Shown piece after piece: positions 18,441 to 26,587 of a stretch of DNA of 64,000 nt. A program made the translations under genes and the position numbers. Origin of the DNA: Streptomyces sp. CG 926 (GTDB lineage: Bacteria > Actinomycetota > Actinomycetes > Streptomycetales > Streptomycetaceae); contig NZ_QGGZ01000018.1 in assembly GCF_003148825.1 (NCBI RefSeq), positions 1-64,000 on the forward strand. Direction: 5' to 3'. The notes under the pieces are model-generated. The model searched no databases, was not told the origin of the DNA, and worked only from the letters and a program-made list of their open reading frames with translations. Positions within the stretch are counted from its first letter, which is position 1. Every line of letters begins with the position of its first letter.

Positions 18441-18992
18441 ATGAACAGCACGAACAGCGCCACCCCCACCGCTTCCGTCGCCGCGACCGCCACGGCCTCG
18501 ACGGTCGAGAGCGACCTCCAGATCGCCGGCGACATCCTCGCGGTCCAGCACCTGCTCCAGCCCGCCCGGGAACACCCGGCCACCGTCGCCGAGTTCGCCG
18601 GGCTCGCCCGCTCCATCGCCGAGGACCGCGCCTCCTGGGAGCACCTCGTCGAGTACGACGCCACCACCCGCTGGTACCACCGGCTGCGCACCGGCCCCGG
18701 GTACGAGGTCTGGCTGCTCAGCTGGGTCCCCGGCCAGGGCAGCGGCCCGCACGACCACGGCGCCTCCTCCGGCGTCATGACCGTCCTGGAGGGCGAGCTC
18801 ACCGAGCACACCCCCCGCGGCCGCACCGCCCACCGCCCCGGCACCCAGCGCGTCCTCGCCCCCGGCCGTGCCCACGAGGTCGTCAACGACACCCTCGACG
18901 GCGCGGTCAGCCTGCACATCTACTTCCCCGGCCTGACCGAGATGCCGATGCACAGCTGCTCCCCGGCCGAATCCGCGTCCGTACCCGCCTGA
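18441..18992 (+). CDS. Cysteine dioxygenase family protein (thiol dioxygenase)
   Basis: 183 residues, cupin fold. The iron ligands fit His104 and His106 (GPHDHGASSG) and His145 (GRAHEVVN), the three-His site of cysteine dioxygenases, which oxidise L-cysteine to cysteine sulfinate. The first 25 residues are Ser/Thr/Ala-rich and variable. GAGG at 18427 is the likely ribosome site. The cysteine-coding leader peptide upstream supports regulation by cysteine level and a role in removing excess cysteine. Confidence 0.9.
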   Translation: MNSTNSATPTASVAATATASTVESDLQIAGDILAVQHLLQPAREHPATVAEFAGLARSIAEDRASWEHLVEYDATTRWYHRLRTGPGYEVWLLSWVPGQGSGPHDHGASSGVMTVLEGELTEHTPRGRTAHRPGTQRVLAPGRAHEVVNDTLDGAVSLHIYFPGLTEMPMHSCSPAESASVPA

Positions 18993-19050
18993 TCCCGTTC
19001 GGCCCGACCACCGCCCCTCGACGACAGCCTCCGGCTGACAGACTGTCCGC

Positions 19051-20010
19051 ATGCGCATTGTTGTTCTGGCCGGCGGTATAGGCGGCGCCCGGTTCCTGTC
19101 CGGACTCAAGTCGGCGGTGCCCGACGCGGACATCACGGTCATCGGCAACACCGGTGACGACATTCACCTCTTCGGGCTCAAGGTCTGCCCCGACCTGGAC
19201 ACGGTGATGTACACCCTCGGCGGTGGCATCAACGAGGACCAGGGCTGGGGCCGCAGCGACGAGTCCTTCACCGTCAAGGAGGAACTCGCGGCGTACGGGG
19301 TCGGGCCCACCTGGTTCGGCCTCGGCGACCGCGACTTCGCCACCCACATCGTGCGTACGCAGATGCTCGGCGCGGGCTACCCGCTGAGCGCCGTCACCGA
19401 GGCCCTCTGCGACCGCTGGCAGCCCGGCGTACGCCTGCTGCCCATGTCCGACGACCGGGTCGAGACGCACGTCGCGATCACCGAGGCCGGCACCGGCGAG
19501 CGCCGCGTCGTCCACTTCCAGGAGTACTGGGTCCGGCTGCGCGCCTCGGTGGACGCGGAGGCCGTCGTACCCGTGGGGGCCGAGCAGGCCAAGCCGGCTC
19601 CCGGTGTGCTGGAGGCCATCGCCGCCGCCGACGTGATCATCTTCCCGCCGTCCAACCCCGTGGTCTCGGTCGGCACGATCCTGGCCGTCCCCGGCATCCG
19701 GGACGCCGTGGCCTCCGCCGGGGCGCCCGTCATCGGCCTCTCCCCCATCGTGGGGGGCGCACCCGTGCGCGGGATGGCCGACAAGGTGCTCGCCGCGGTG
19801 GGCGTCGAGTCCACCGCCGCCGCGGTCGCCCTGCACTACGGGACCGGGCTGCTGGACGGCTGGCTCGTGGACACCTCCGACGCGGACGCCGTCGCGGAGG
19901 TCGAGGCCGCCGGGATCACCTGCCGCGCGGTGCCGCTGATGATGACCGACGTGGAGGCCACCGCGGAGATGGCCCGCGCCGCGCTGGAGCTGGCGGAGGC
20001 CTCCCGGTGA
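19051..20010 (+). CDS. fbiA: 2-phospho-L-lactate (phosphoenolpyruvate) transferase, F420 biosynthesis
   Basis: 319 residues, CofD/FbiA family. It joins the activated phospho-C3 unit to the deazaflavin Fo to make (dehydro-)F420-0. N-terminal nucleotide fold MRIVVLAGGIGGARFLSGL, then NTGDDIHLFGLKVCPDLDTVMYTL and the family block PSNPVVSVGTILAVPG near residue 195. The stop overlaps the GTG of fbiB by 4 bp, so the two F420 genes are coupled. Confidence 0.95.
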   Translation: MRIVVLAGGIGGARFLSGLKSAVPDADITVIGNTGDDIHLFGLKVCPDLDTVMYTLGGGINEDQGWGRSDESFTVKEELAAYGVGPTWFGLGDRDFATHIVRTQMLGAGYPLSAVTEALCDRWQPGVRLLPMSDDRVETHVAITEAGTGERRVVHFQEYWVRLRASVDAEAVVPVGAEQAKPAPGVLEAIAAADVIIFPPSNPVVSVGTILAVPGIRDAVASAGAPVIGLSPIVGGAPVRGMADKVLAAVGVESTAAAVALHYGTGLLDGWLVDTSDADAVAEVEAAGITCRAVPLMMTDVEATAEMARAALELAEASR

Positions 20011-21305
20011 CGCGGGTGCCCGCGTACGAGGTGCGGGCGCTCGACGGGATCCCTGAGGTCAGGCCGGGCGACGACCTGGCGAAGCTGATCACGACGGCCG
20101 CCCCCGACCTGCGGGACGGGGACGTCCTGCTGGTCACCTCGAAGATCGTCTCCAAGGCCGAGGGCCGGATCGTGCACGCCGAGTCGCGCGAGGCCGCGAT
20201 CGACGCCGAGACCGTACGGGTGGTCGCGCGCCGGGGTCCGCTGCGGATCGTCGAGAACCGACAGGGCCTGGTGATGGCCGCGGCCGGCGTGGACGCCTCC
20301 AACACCGCCCCCGGCACGGTGCTGCTGCTGCCCGAGGACCCGGACGCCTCGGCCGCCGCGATCCGCGCGGGCGTGCGCGACACCCTCTCCGTGGACGTGG
20401 GCGTGGTCGTGACGGACACCTTCGGGCGGCCGTGGCGCACCGGGCTCACCGACGTGGCGATCGGCTCGGCCGGGGTGCGGGTCCTGGACGACCTGCGCGG
20501 CGGCACGGACGCGCACGGCAACCCGCTGAGCGCGACGGTGGTGGCGACCGCGGACGAGCTGGCCGCCGCCGGTGACCTGGTCAAGGGCAAGGCCGACGGG
20601 CTGCCGGTGGCCGTCGTGCGCGGGCTGGCCCACGTACTGGGCGAGGGTTCCTCGGCCCGGGACCTGGTCCGCTCACCGGCCGACGACATGTTCCGGCTGG
20701 GGACCTCGGAGGCGGTACGGGAAGCCGTGACGCAGCGGCGCACCGTACGGGCCTTCACGGCGGAGCCGGTGGACCCGGGCGCGGTGCGGCGGGCGGTGGC
20801 GGCGGCCGTGACGGCCCCGGCCCCGCACCACACGACGCCGTGGCGGTTCGTCCTGCTGGAGTCCGAGGCCTCCCGGGTGCGGCTGCTGGACGCGATGCGG
20901 GACGCGTGGATCGCGGACCTGCGGGCGGACGGCAAGTCCGAGGAGTCCGTCGCGAAGCGGGTCAGGCGCGGGGACGTGCTGCGGGCCGCCCCGTACCTGG
21001 TGGTGCCCTGTCTGGTGACGGACGGCGCGCACCACTACGGGCACGCCCGTCGGGACACGGCGGAGCGGGAGATGTTCGTGGTCGCGATGGGCGCGGGCGT
21101 GCAGAACCTGCTCGTCGCGCTGGCCGGCGAGCGGCTGGGGTCGGCGTGGGTCTCCTCGACGATGTTCTGCCGGGACGTGGTGCGCGAGGTGCTGGAGCTG
21201 CCCGAGGACTGGGACCCGATGGGAACGGTCGCGGTGGGGCACCCGGCGGTGGCCCCGGCGGACCGGCCGGGGCGCTCGGCGGCGAACTTCATCGAGGTCC
21301 GCTGA
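20007..21305 (+). CDS. fbiB: Coenzyme F420-0:L-glutamate ligase with nitroreductase domain
   Basis: 432 residues with two domains. Residues 1-245 are the CofE ligase adding glutamates to F420-0 (GDDLAKLITTAAPDLRDGDVLLVTSKIVSKAEGR; DTFGRPWRTGLTDVAIG). Residues 250-432 are an FMN nitroreductase fold (RRTVRAFTAEPVDPGAVRRAV), known from mycobacterial FbiB to reduce dehydro-F420-0 and help poly-glutamylation. GTG start in the GTGA overlap with fbiA. Confidence 0.95.
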   Translation: MTRVPAYEVRALDGIPEVRPGDDLAKLITTAAPDLRDGDVLLVTSKIVSKAEGRIVHAESREAAIDAETVRVVARRGPLRIVENRQGLVMAAAGVDASNTAPGTVLLLPEDPDASAAAIRAGVRDTLSVDVGVVVTDTFGRPWRTGLTDVAIGSAGVRVLDDLRGGTDAHGNPLSATVVATADELAAAGDLVKGKADGLPVAVVRGLAHVLGEGSSARDLVRSPADDMFRLGTSEAVREAVTQRRTVRAFTAEPVDPGAVRRAVAAAVTAPAPHHTTPWRFVLLESEASRVRLLDAMRDAWIADLRADGKSEESVAKRVRRGDVLRAAPYLVVPCLVTDGAHHYGHARRDTAEREMFVVAMGAGVQNLLVALAGERLGSAWVSSTMFCRDVVREVLELPEDWDPMGTVAVGHPAVAPADRPGRSAANFIEVR

Positions 21306-21396
21306 CGCCTGCGGCGAGCCCGCCGGATCGGTGGGCCGCCCCCGCGCTGCCGGCCGGACCCCGGTGCGGCGTGGCGCGGGCGCCCGACGACAGGAC

Positions 21397-22395
21397 TCAG
21401 AGGCGGCCGATGTCGCCGCGCGGCATCCGGGGCGCGCGGCGGGGCGGGGTGCGGCCCGCGAGGAGGACGAGGCGGGCGGCGCGGTGGCGCTGGCCCGCGT
21501 ACGGGGCGAGCAGCTCCAGCATGACGGCGTCGTCGGCGTCGCGGTCGCCCGCGAGGGCGTAGCCGATGATGCCGGGCAGGTGGAGATCGCCGGTGGTGAT
21601 CGCGTCGGGGTCGCCGTTGCTGCGCTGGAGGGTCTCGGCGGAGGTCCACGGGCCGATGCCGGGGACGGCCTCCAGCCTTCGTACGGCCTCGGGCAGGTCC
21701 ATCGCGGCGGCCTCTTCCAGGCGGCCGGCCACGCGGGCGGCGCGCACGACGGTGGCGGAGCGCTTGGCGTCGACCCCGGCCTTGTGCCAGTCCCAGGACG
21801 GGATCATGGCCCAGGTGCGCGGGTCGGGCATGACGTACAGCTCCGGGCCGGCCGGGCCGGGGGCCGGCTCGCCGTACTGCCGGACCAGGCGGCGCCAGGC
21901 CCGGTAGGCCTCGTCGGCGGTAACCTTCTGCTCCAGGATCGTGGGGATCAGGGATTCGAGGACCAGGCCGGTGCGGGTGAGGCGCAGGCCGGGGCGCCGG
22001 CGGTGGCTGGCGTGCACGAGGCGGTGGCGGGGCACGAAGGCGGCGGGGTCGTCGCCCGCGCCGAGGAGCGCCGGCAGCTGTTCGAGGAACCAGCCGGCGC
22101 CGGCGCCCCAGGCCTCGGCGTGCACCTCTTCGCCGACGCGGGACACGCGGAGGGTGGCCGGGCCCTGCGGGGTCCGGGCGGTACGCCAGACCGAGCCGTC
22201 GGGGGTGGTGCGGAAGGTCGGGTCGCCGGGGCCGCGGCGGAGCGGGCCGAGGGTGAGTCCGAGGTCGACGGGGCCGCCGGGGGCCCAGCGGCGTTCCTCG
22301 GCGCCCGAGCCGGCGGTGCTGCCCCGGCCCGAGGGTACGTCGGTGCGGCCGCCGCGGACCGCGGCGCGGGTGAGGGGATCGAAGCGGCCGGCCAT
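21397..22395 (-). CDS. DNA-3-methyladenine glycosylase II-like (AlkA, HhH-GPD)
   Basis: 332 residues. The helix-hairpin-helix is LEAVPGIGPWTSAETLQRSNGDPDAITTGD (about 245-275), ending in the catalytic Asp. A conserved LIPTILEQKVT helix precedes it. Base-excision repair of alkylated purines is expected. The N-terminal Arg/Gly-rich 50 residues are not part of the fold. Convergent with fbiB. The Cys-rich iron-sulfur loop found in EndoIII is absent, which fits AlkA. Confidence 0.85.
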   Translation of the reverse strand: MAGRFDPLTRAAVRGGRTDVPSGRGSTAGSGAEERRWAPGGPVDLGLTLGPLRRGPGDPTFRTTPDGSVWRTARTPQGPATLRVSRVGEEVHAEAWGAGAGWFLEQLPALLGAGDDPAAFVPRHRLVHASHRRRPGLRLTRTGLVLESLIPTILEQKVTADEAYRAWRRLVRQYGEPAPGPAGPELYVMPDPRTWAMIPSWDWHKAGVDAKRSATVVRAARVAGRLEEAAAMDLPEAVRRLEAVPGIGPWTSAETLQRSNGDPDAITTGDLHLPGIIGYALAGDRDADDAVMLELLAPYAGQRHRAARLVLLAGRTPPRRAPRMPRGDIGRL

Positions 22396-22547
22396 GCCCC
22401 GAGCGTAGCCCGGCCCGGCCGCGTCGCCGGGGGCTCGACCCTGACCACCCCCTTCCCCCGACTACCCCCCGGACCACCCGGCCACCGCCTAGAGGTGCCC
22501 TGGCGGGGCCGGGCAGGGCCGGGCGGGGCCGGCAGGGCTGCTTCCCC

Positions 22548-22677
22548 CCGGCCCCGCCGGCGATCGAAGCGCGGGCGCGGAACGCCGTGACAGGTGCGGG
22601 GCGGGGTTCCGGCGTCGCCGCCGGGGACCCCGCCCCGCACCTCATGGACCCCGCGTCTCGATCGCCGGCGGGGCCGG
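22548..22677. repeat. Nested palindrome, dispersed repeat copy B
   Basis: The outer arms are a perfect 20-bp inverted repeat (22548-22567 and 22658-22677). Inside is a second inverted repeat of 19 bp with one mismatch (22592-22610 and 22624-22642). The right arm carries the same GGACCCCGCG-x-CTCGATCG-CCGGCGGGGCC core as copies A, C and D. It fills most of the 287-bp gap before the amidase gene and ends just past that gene's stop codon; it could form a large terminator or cruciform. Confidence 0.75.
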
Positions 22678-22682
22678 ATCCG

Positions 22683-24068
22683 CTACGGCCGGCCCTGGAG
22701 CTTGGCCGAGGCCGTCCGGGTCGTGGGGAGCTTGCCGTAGAGCTTCGTGCCCGGGCATTGGGTGGCGAAGCCGTCGCGGTGGCCGGAGATGACGTTCATC
22801 GACACGTTCCTGCCCTTGGGGTAGCGGTTGCCCCCGCCCGAGGTCAGGGTGGTCTTCGCGCGCGGGTCCCGGCCGAAGAGGCCGAGCTTCCAGGCCGTGA
22901 GACGGGCGACCGAGTCGACCACCGCCGCCGGCGGGGCGGCGGAGGTGAAGGTGCCCAGCACCGCGACGCCCATGCTGTTGGTGTTGAAGCCCATGGTGTG
23001 CGCGCCGAGGACCGCCTTGGAGACGCCGCCCGCGCGGCCCTCGTAGACCGTGCCGCACTTGTCGACGGCGAAGTTGTAGCCGAAGTCCCGCCAGCCGTTG
23101 CTGACCACGTGGTAGCGGTACAGGCTGCGCAGGACCGCCGGGGCGTCCTTGCAGGCGTAGTTGTTGCCGGAGGCGGTGTGGTGGACGAAGGCCGCCTTGA
23201 CGGTGCTCGTGTAAACGAACCCCGGCTCGCGCAGGCCCTCGTTCGCGCCCCAGCCCTTGCGGGTGACGATGCGCGGCCGTGGGCCGATGTACGGGGCCGC
23301 GGCCGCGGTCAGTTCGCCGTCGCTCGCGAAGACGGCGTCGGCGGTGGAGTCGGCCTTGTCGAGTGCGGTGATCTCGTCCGCGCCGAGCGAGGCGTGCGGG
23401 ACGTTCGCCGCGGAGGACTCCGCCGCCGCCATCGACATGCCGGACACCACCTCGCCCTTGCCGTCGCCGTCCGGGCCGGTGTTCTTCCCGTCGGACCCGG
23501 TGGCGGGGGTGTCCTCGCCGGGGTCGACGAGCTCGATCCGCAGGCCCGTGGGCAGGTGGGAGGGGGCTCGGGTGGTGGCGGCGCCGGGTTCGGCCTGGAC
23601 GCGGACCTCCACGGCGTCGGACTCGCCCACCCACAGCGGGGCGGTGGCGCCGCGGATCTGCCGCGCGCCGCGTTCCGCTGCGTCGGGGTCGGCGGCGTGC
23701 TCGCCGTTGTGGGTCTCGACGTCCTGCCAGTCCGACCAGGTGGCGGTCGCGGTGGAGCGGGTCCGCACCTGGACCCGGCCGTGCAGTTCGGTGGTCGCGT
23801 CGTCCCAGACCACGCCGACCAGTGAGAACGTCTTGACCTCGCGTGCGGTGAGGCCCTGCGTCTCGGGGCGGCCTGCGGGGGCACTCATTCCGGGGACTCC
23901 GGGCGTCCGCGTCGCCGAGGGTCCCAGCGGGACGAGCGGCAGCGATTGGGTGGAGCCGGCGGGGGTTACGGGGGCGGTCTCGGCCAGGGCGGGAGTGGCG
24001 AGCGCGAGGGGCAGGGCCAGTGCGGCGGCCGTCGCGACGCCGATCGAGGAAGCAAGGAATCCACGCAT
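22683..24068 (-). CDS. Secreted N-acetylmuramoyl-L-alanine amidase (PGRP/amidase-2 domain)
   Basis: 461 residues. A Sec signal peptide (MRGFLASSIGVATAAALALPLALATPALA) leads a variable region, then a peptidoglycan-recognition/amidase-2 domain (about 255-430) with zinc-site His in FVHHTASGN, the NFAVDKCGTVYEGR strand and the final GHRDGFATQCPG (His and Cys ligands). It would cut the stem peptide from MurNAc. The start is uncertain: ATG at 24068 fits the signal peptide but has no ribosome site; in-frame GTGs lie just upstream. Confidence 0.9.
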   Translation of the reverse strand: MRGFLASSIGVATAAALALPLALATPALAETAPVTPAGSTQSLPLVPLGPSATRTPGVPGMSAPAGRPETQGLTAREVKTFSLVGVVWDDATTELHGRVQVRTRSTATATWSDWQDVETHNGEHAADPDAAERGARQIRGATAPLWVGESDAVEVRVQAEPGAATTRAPSHLPTGLRIELVDPGEDTPATGSDGKNTGPDGDGKGEVVSGMSMAAAESSAANVPHASLGADEITALDKADSTADAVFASDGELTAAAAPYIGPRPRIVTRKGWGANEGLREPGFVYTSTVKAAFVHHTASGNNYACKDAPAVLRSLYRYHVVSNGWRDFGYNFAVDKCGTVYEGRAGGVSKAVLGAHTMGFNTNSMGVAVLGTFTSAAPPAAVVDSVARLTAWKLGLFGRDPRAKTTLTSGGGNRYPKGRNVSMNVISGHRDGFATQCPGTKLYGKLPTTRTASAKLQGRP

Positions 24069-24207
24069 GAAAAGGATGGTGAGCACGCGGACGGCCGCTC
24101 GCCATCCGAGAACTGACGCTCCGTCCGACACGCCGCGTGTACCCCTCCCCCGTACGGAGGAGCCGGCCGCCCCCGTACGGGGGACGGGCCCGCGTACGCT
24201 GTGCCGG

Positions 24208-24957
24208 GTGAACGCCACTGACCGCACCCCTGCCGACCTGCTGCGATCCGCGCTCGCCGCCGATCCGGGCCGCCCGCTCGTCACCTTCTACGACGATGCC
24301 ACCGGCGAGCGCGTCGAATTGTCCGTCGCGACCTTCGCCAATTGGGTGGCCAAGACCGCCAATCTGCTCCAGGGCGACCTGGGGGCCGAGCCCGGGGACC
24401 GGCTCGCGCTGATGCTCCCTGCGCACTGGCAGAGCGCGGTGTGGCTGCTCGCCTGCGCGTCCGTCGGGGTCGTCGCCGAGATCGGCGAGGACCCGGCCGG
24501 CGCGGATCTCGTCGTCAGCGGTCCGGACACCTTGGAGGCGGCCCTGGCGTGCGGCGGTGAGCGGGTGGCGCTCGCGCTGCGACCGCTGGGCGGACGGTTC
24601 CCGCAGCCGCCGACCGGGTTCGCCGACTACGCGGTGGAGGTGCCGGGGCAGGGCGACCGCTTCGCGCCCTTCGTACCGGTGGATCCCGAGGGTCCGGCGC
24701 TGGTCGTGGGCGGCACGGAGCTCACGCAGGCGCAGCTGGTGGCCCGCGCCCGCGAGGACGCGGCGAAGCTCGGCCTCGGTACGGGCTCGCGCGTGCTGAC
24801 CGGGCTGGGCTACGACACCTGGGAGGGCCTCTCGGCCGGGCTGTACGCCGCCCTGGCCGCGGGCGGGTCCGTGGTGCTGTGCCGGAACCTGGACCGGCTC
24901 TCGGAGGACGGACTGGCGCAGCGCGGCGAGAGCGAGCGGGTCACCCACACCCTCTGA
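24208..24957 (+). CDS. TIGR03089 family protein (truncated acyl-adenylate-enzyme-like)
   Basis: 249 residues resembling the N-terminal part of AMP-binding enzymes (FYDDATGERVELSVATFANWVAKTANLLQGDLGAEPGDRLALMLP), without the adenylation and lid motifs of full-length enzymes. This is a known actinobacterial family of unknown function usually placed beside LCP genes, as here. GTG start at 24208. It has no membrane segment. Confidence 0.85.
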   Translation: MNATDRTPADLLRSALAADPGRPLVTFYDDATGERVELSVATFANWVAKTANLLQGDLGAEPGDRLALMLPAHWQSAVWLLACASVGVVAEIGEDPAGADLVVSGPDTLEAALACGGERVALALRPLGGRFPQPPTGFADYAVEVPGQGDRFAPFVPVDPEGPALVVGGTELTQAQLVARAREDAAKLGLGTGSRVLTGLGYDTWEGLSAGLYAALAAGGSVVLCRNLDRLSEDGLAQRGESERVTHTL

Positions 24958-25142
24958 TCGCCGTCCGGAGGCCTGTCACCCACACTGGTGAAGGGCAGGT
25001 AAGGGCGATTTGTCACCCGCATGGCCCTAGACAAGGCCTCGCCCCCGGGCTGCTCCGGCGACCCCGGGGCAGCATCGGCAGTGGCCGTGCTCACCCGTAC
25101 GGCCGACGGCCCACAGTCGTAGCGGCGAGGGGACGGACGCCA

Positions 25143-26366
25143 GTGACGGACAGCGCAGGCATACCGGGCGGCACCGCCGCCGGGGGCGCGGGGCGGCCCC
25201 CGCGCAGCCGCGGGCGTCGGCGCCGACTGCTGCGTTGGATCGGCCTCGGGGCGGTCTTCCTCGTCCTGGCGGGTACGGCCACCGGCTGGTGGCTCTACAA
25301 CAAGCTCGACGGGAACATCACCGAGGACACCTCGGCCGCGGCCGAGCTCAGGCGCTACGAGCGCGAGCGCCCGGCGCACCTGGCCACCGGGGCCCAGAAC
25401 ATCCTGCTCATCGGCTCGGACTCCCGCTCCGGCAAGGACAACGCCCGGTACGGGCAGGACGGGGGCACCCAGCGCTCGGACACCACGATCCTGCTGCACC
25501 TGCCGCAGGACCGCCGGAGCGCGACCGCGGTGTCGATACCCCGGGACCTGATGACGGACATCCCCTCCTGCCTGCAGCCGGACGGGAGCCGCACCGCCGC
25601 GCGGTTCTCGCAGTTCAACTGGGCGTTCCAGTGGGGCGGGGCCGCCTGCACGATCCGTACGGTGGAGAAGCTCACCGGGATCCGTGTCGACCATCACATG
25701 GTGATCGACTTCGGCGGGTTCAAGAAGATGGTCGACGCCATCGGCGGGGTGGAGGTCTGCCTCAAGGACCCGGTGAACGACGCCGAGGCCAAACTGCGGC
25801 TGGCCGCCGGCCGCCAGAACCTGCGGGGCGAGCAGGCGCTGGGCTACGTCCGCGCCCGTCACAGCCTGGGCAACGGCAGTGACACCGAACGGATGGACAG
25901 GCAGCAGCAGTTCCTCGGATCGCTCGTCAAGAAGGTGCAGAGCAACGGGGTGCTGCTCAATCCGACCCGGCTGTACCCGCTGCTGGACGCGGCGACCTCC
26001 TCGGTGACCACGGACCCGGGACTGGCCTCGCTGCGCGGCCTGTACGAACTCGTGCGGGGCATGCGGGACATCCCGACCCATCAGGTCAAGTTCCTGACGG
26101 TGCCCCGCAAGCCGTACGCGCCCGACCCGAACCGGGACGAGCTGGTCGAGCCCGACGCGGAGCGGCTGTTCCGGCAGCTGCGGATGGACAAGCCGGTCAC
26201 GGTCGCCCCGCCGGAGCCCACCCCGACCGCGCGTGCGACCGAGGTCGCCGGGGCGGACGTGGAGGCCGGTTCGGACACGAACTCCGCGGACGAGGGAACC
26301 GTCACACCTCAGGTACCCGTCCCTACTTTCACCGGAACCACTGCGGGCAACGCCGACTGCCGGTAA
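25143..26366 (+). CDS. LCP (LytR-CpsA-Psr) family protein 1
   Basis: 407 residues, type II membrane protein: Arg-rich cytoplasmic start, helix about 31-51, then the LCP domain (about 85-330) with NILLIGSDSRSG, RSDTTILLHL, SIPRDL, GGFKKMVDAIGGVEVCL and the YVRARH block. LCP enzymes transfer undecaprenyl-linked glycopolymers to peptidoglycan. It lacks the LytR_C domain and ends in a Thr/Pro-rich tail. GTG at 25143 with GAGGGGA 9 bases upstream. First of five LCP genes in about 13 kb. Confidence 0.93.
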   Translation: MTDSAGIPGGTAAGGAGRPPRSRGRRRRLLRWIGLGAVFLVLAGTATGWWLYNKLDGNITEDTSAAAELRRYERERPAHLATGAQNILLIGSDSRSGKDNARYGQDGGTQRSDTTILLHLPQDRRSATAVSIPRDLMTDIPSCLQPDGSRTAARFSQFNWAFQWGGAACTIRTVEKLTGIRVDHHMVIDFGGFKKMVDAIGGVEVCLKDPVNDAEAKLRLAAGRQNLRGEQALGYVRARHSLGNGSDTERMDRQQQFLGSLVKKVQSNGVLLNPTRLYPLLDAATSSVTTDPGLASLRGLYELVRGMRDIPTHQVKFLTVPRKPYAPDPNRDELVEPDAERLFRQLRMDKPVTVAPPEPTPTARATEVAGADVEAGSDTNSADEGTVTPQVPVPTFTGTTAGNADCR

Positions 26367-26587
26367 AGCAATCCCAAAAGCCGGTGACCGAACCGAGTGG
26401 GATGGGCGGTTCGCCCCGTTATAAGGGGAGTGGAATTTGTCACCAGCATGGTTTGCCGCCGAACAGGGCGGATAGGGTGAGCGATCCGGTGCCCGGCCGG
26501 ACCAGAGGCGGGCACCAGCAGCCGGATCGTTGACCGTGCGCCTGGGGGAGGCGCGTCGCGAGGCACCGACGGAGGATTCGAGCAACC

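Noticed and set aside
22642..24948. Arg/Gly-rich frame covering the amidase and TIGR03089 genes
   Set aside because: A high-GC shadow without motif; the amidase reads in another frame with signal peptide and zinc motifs.
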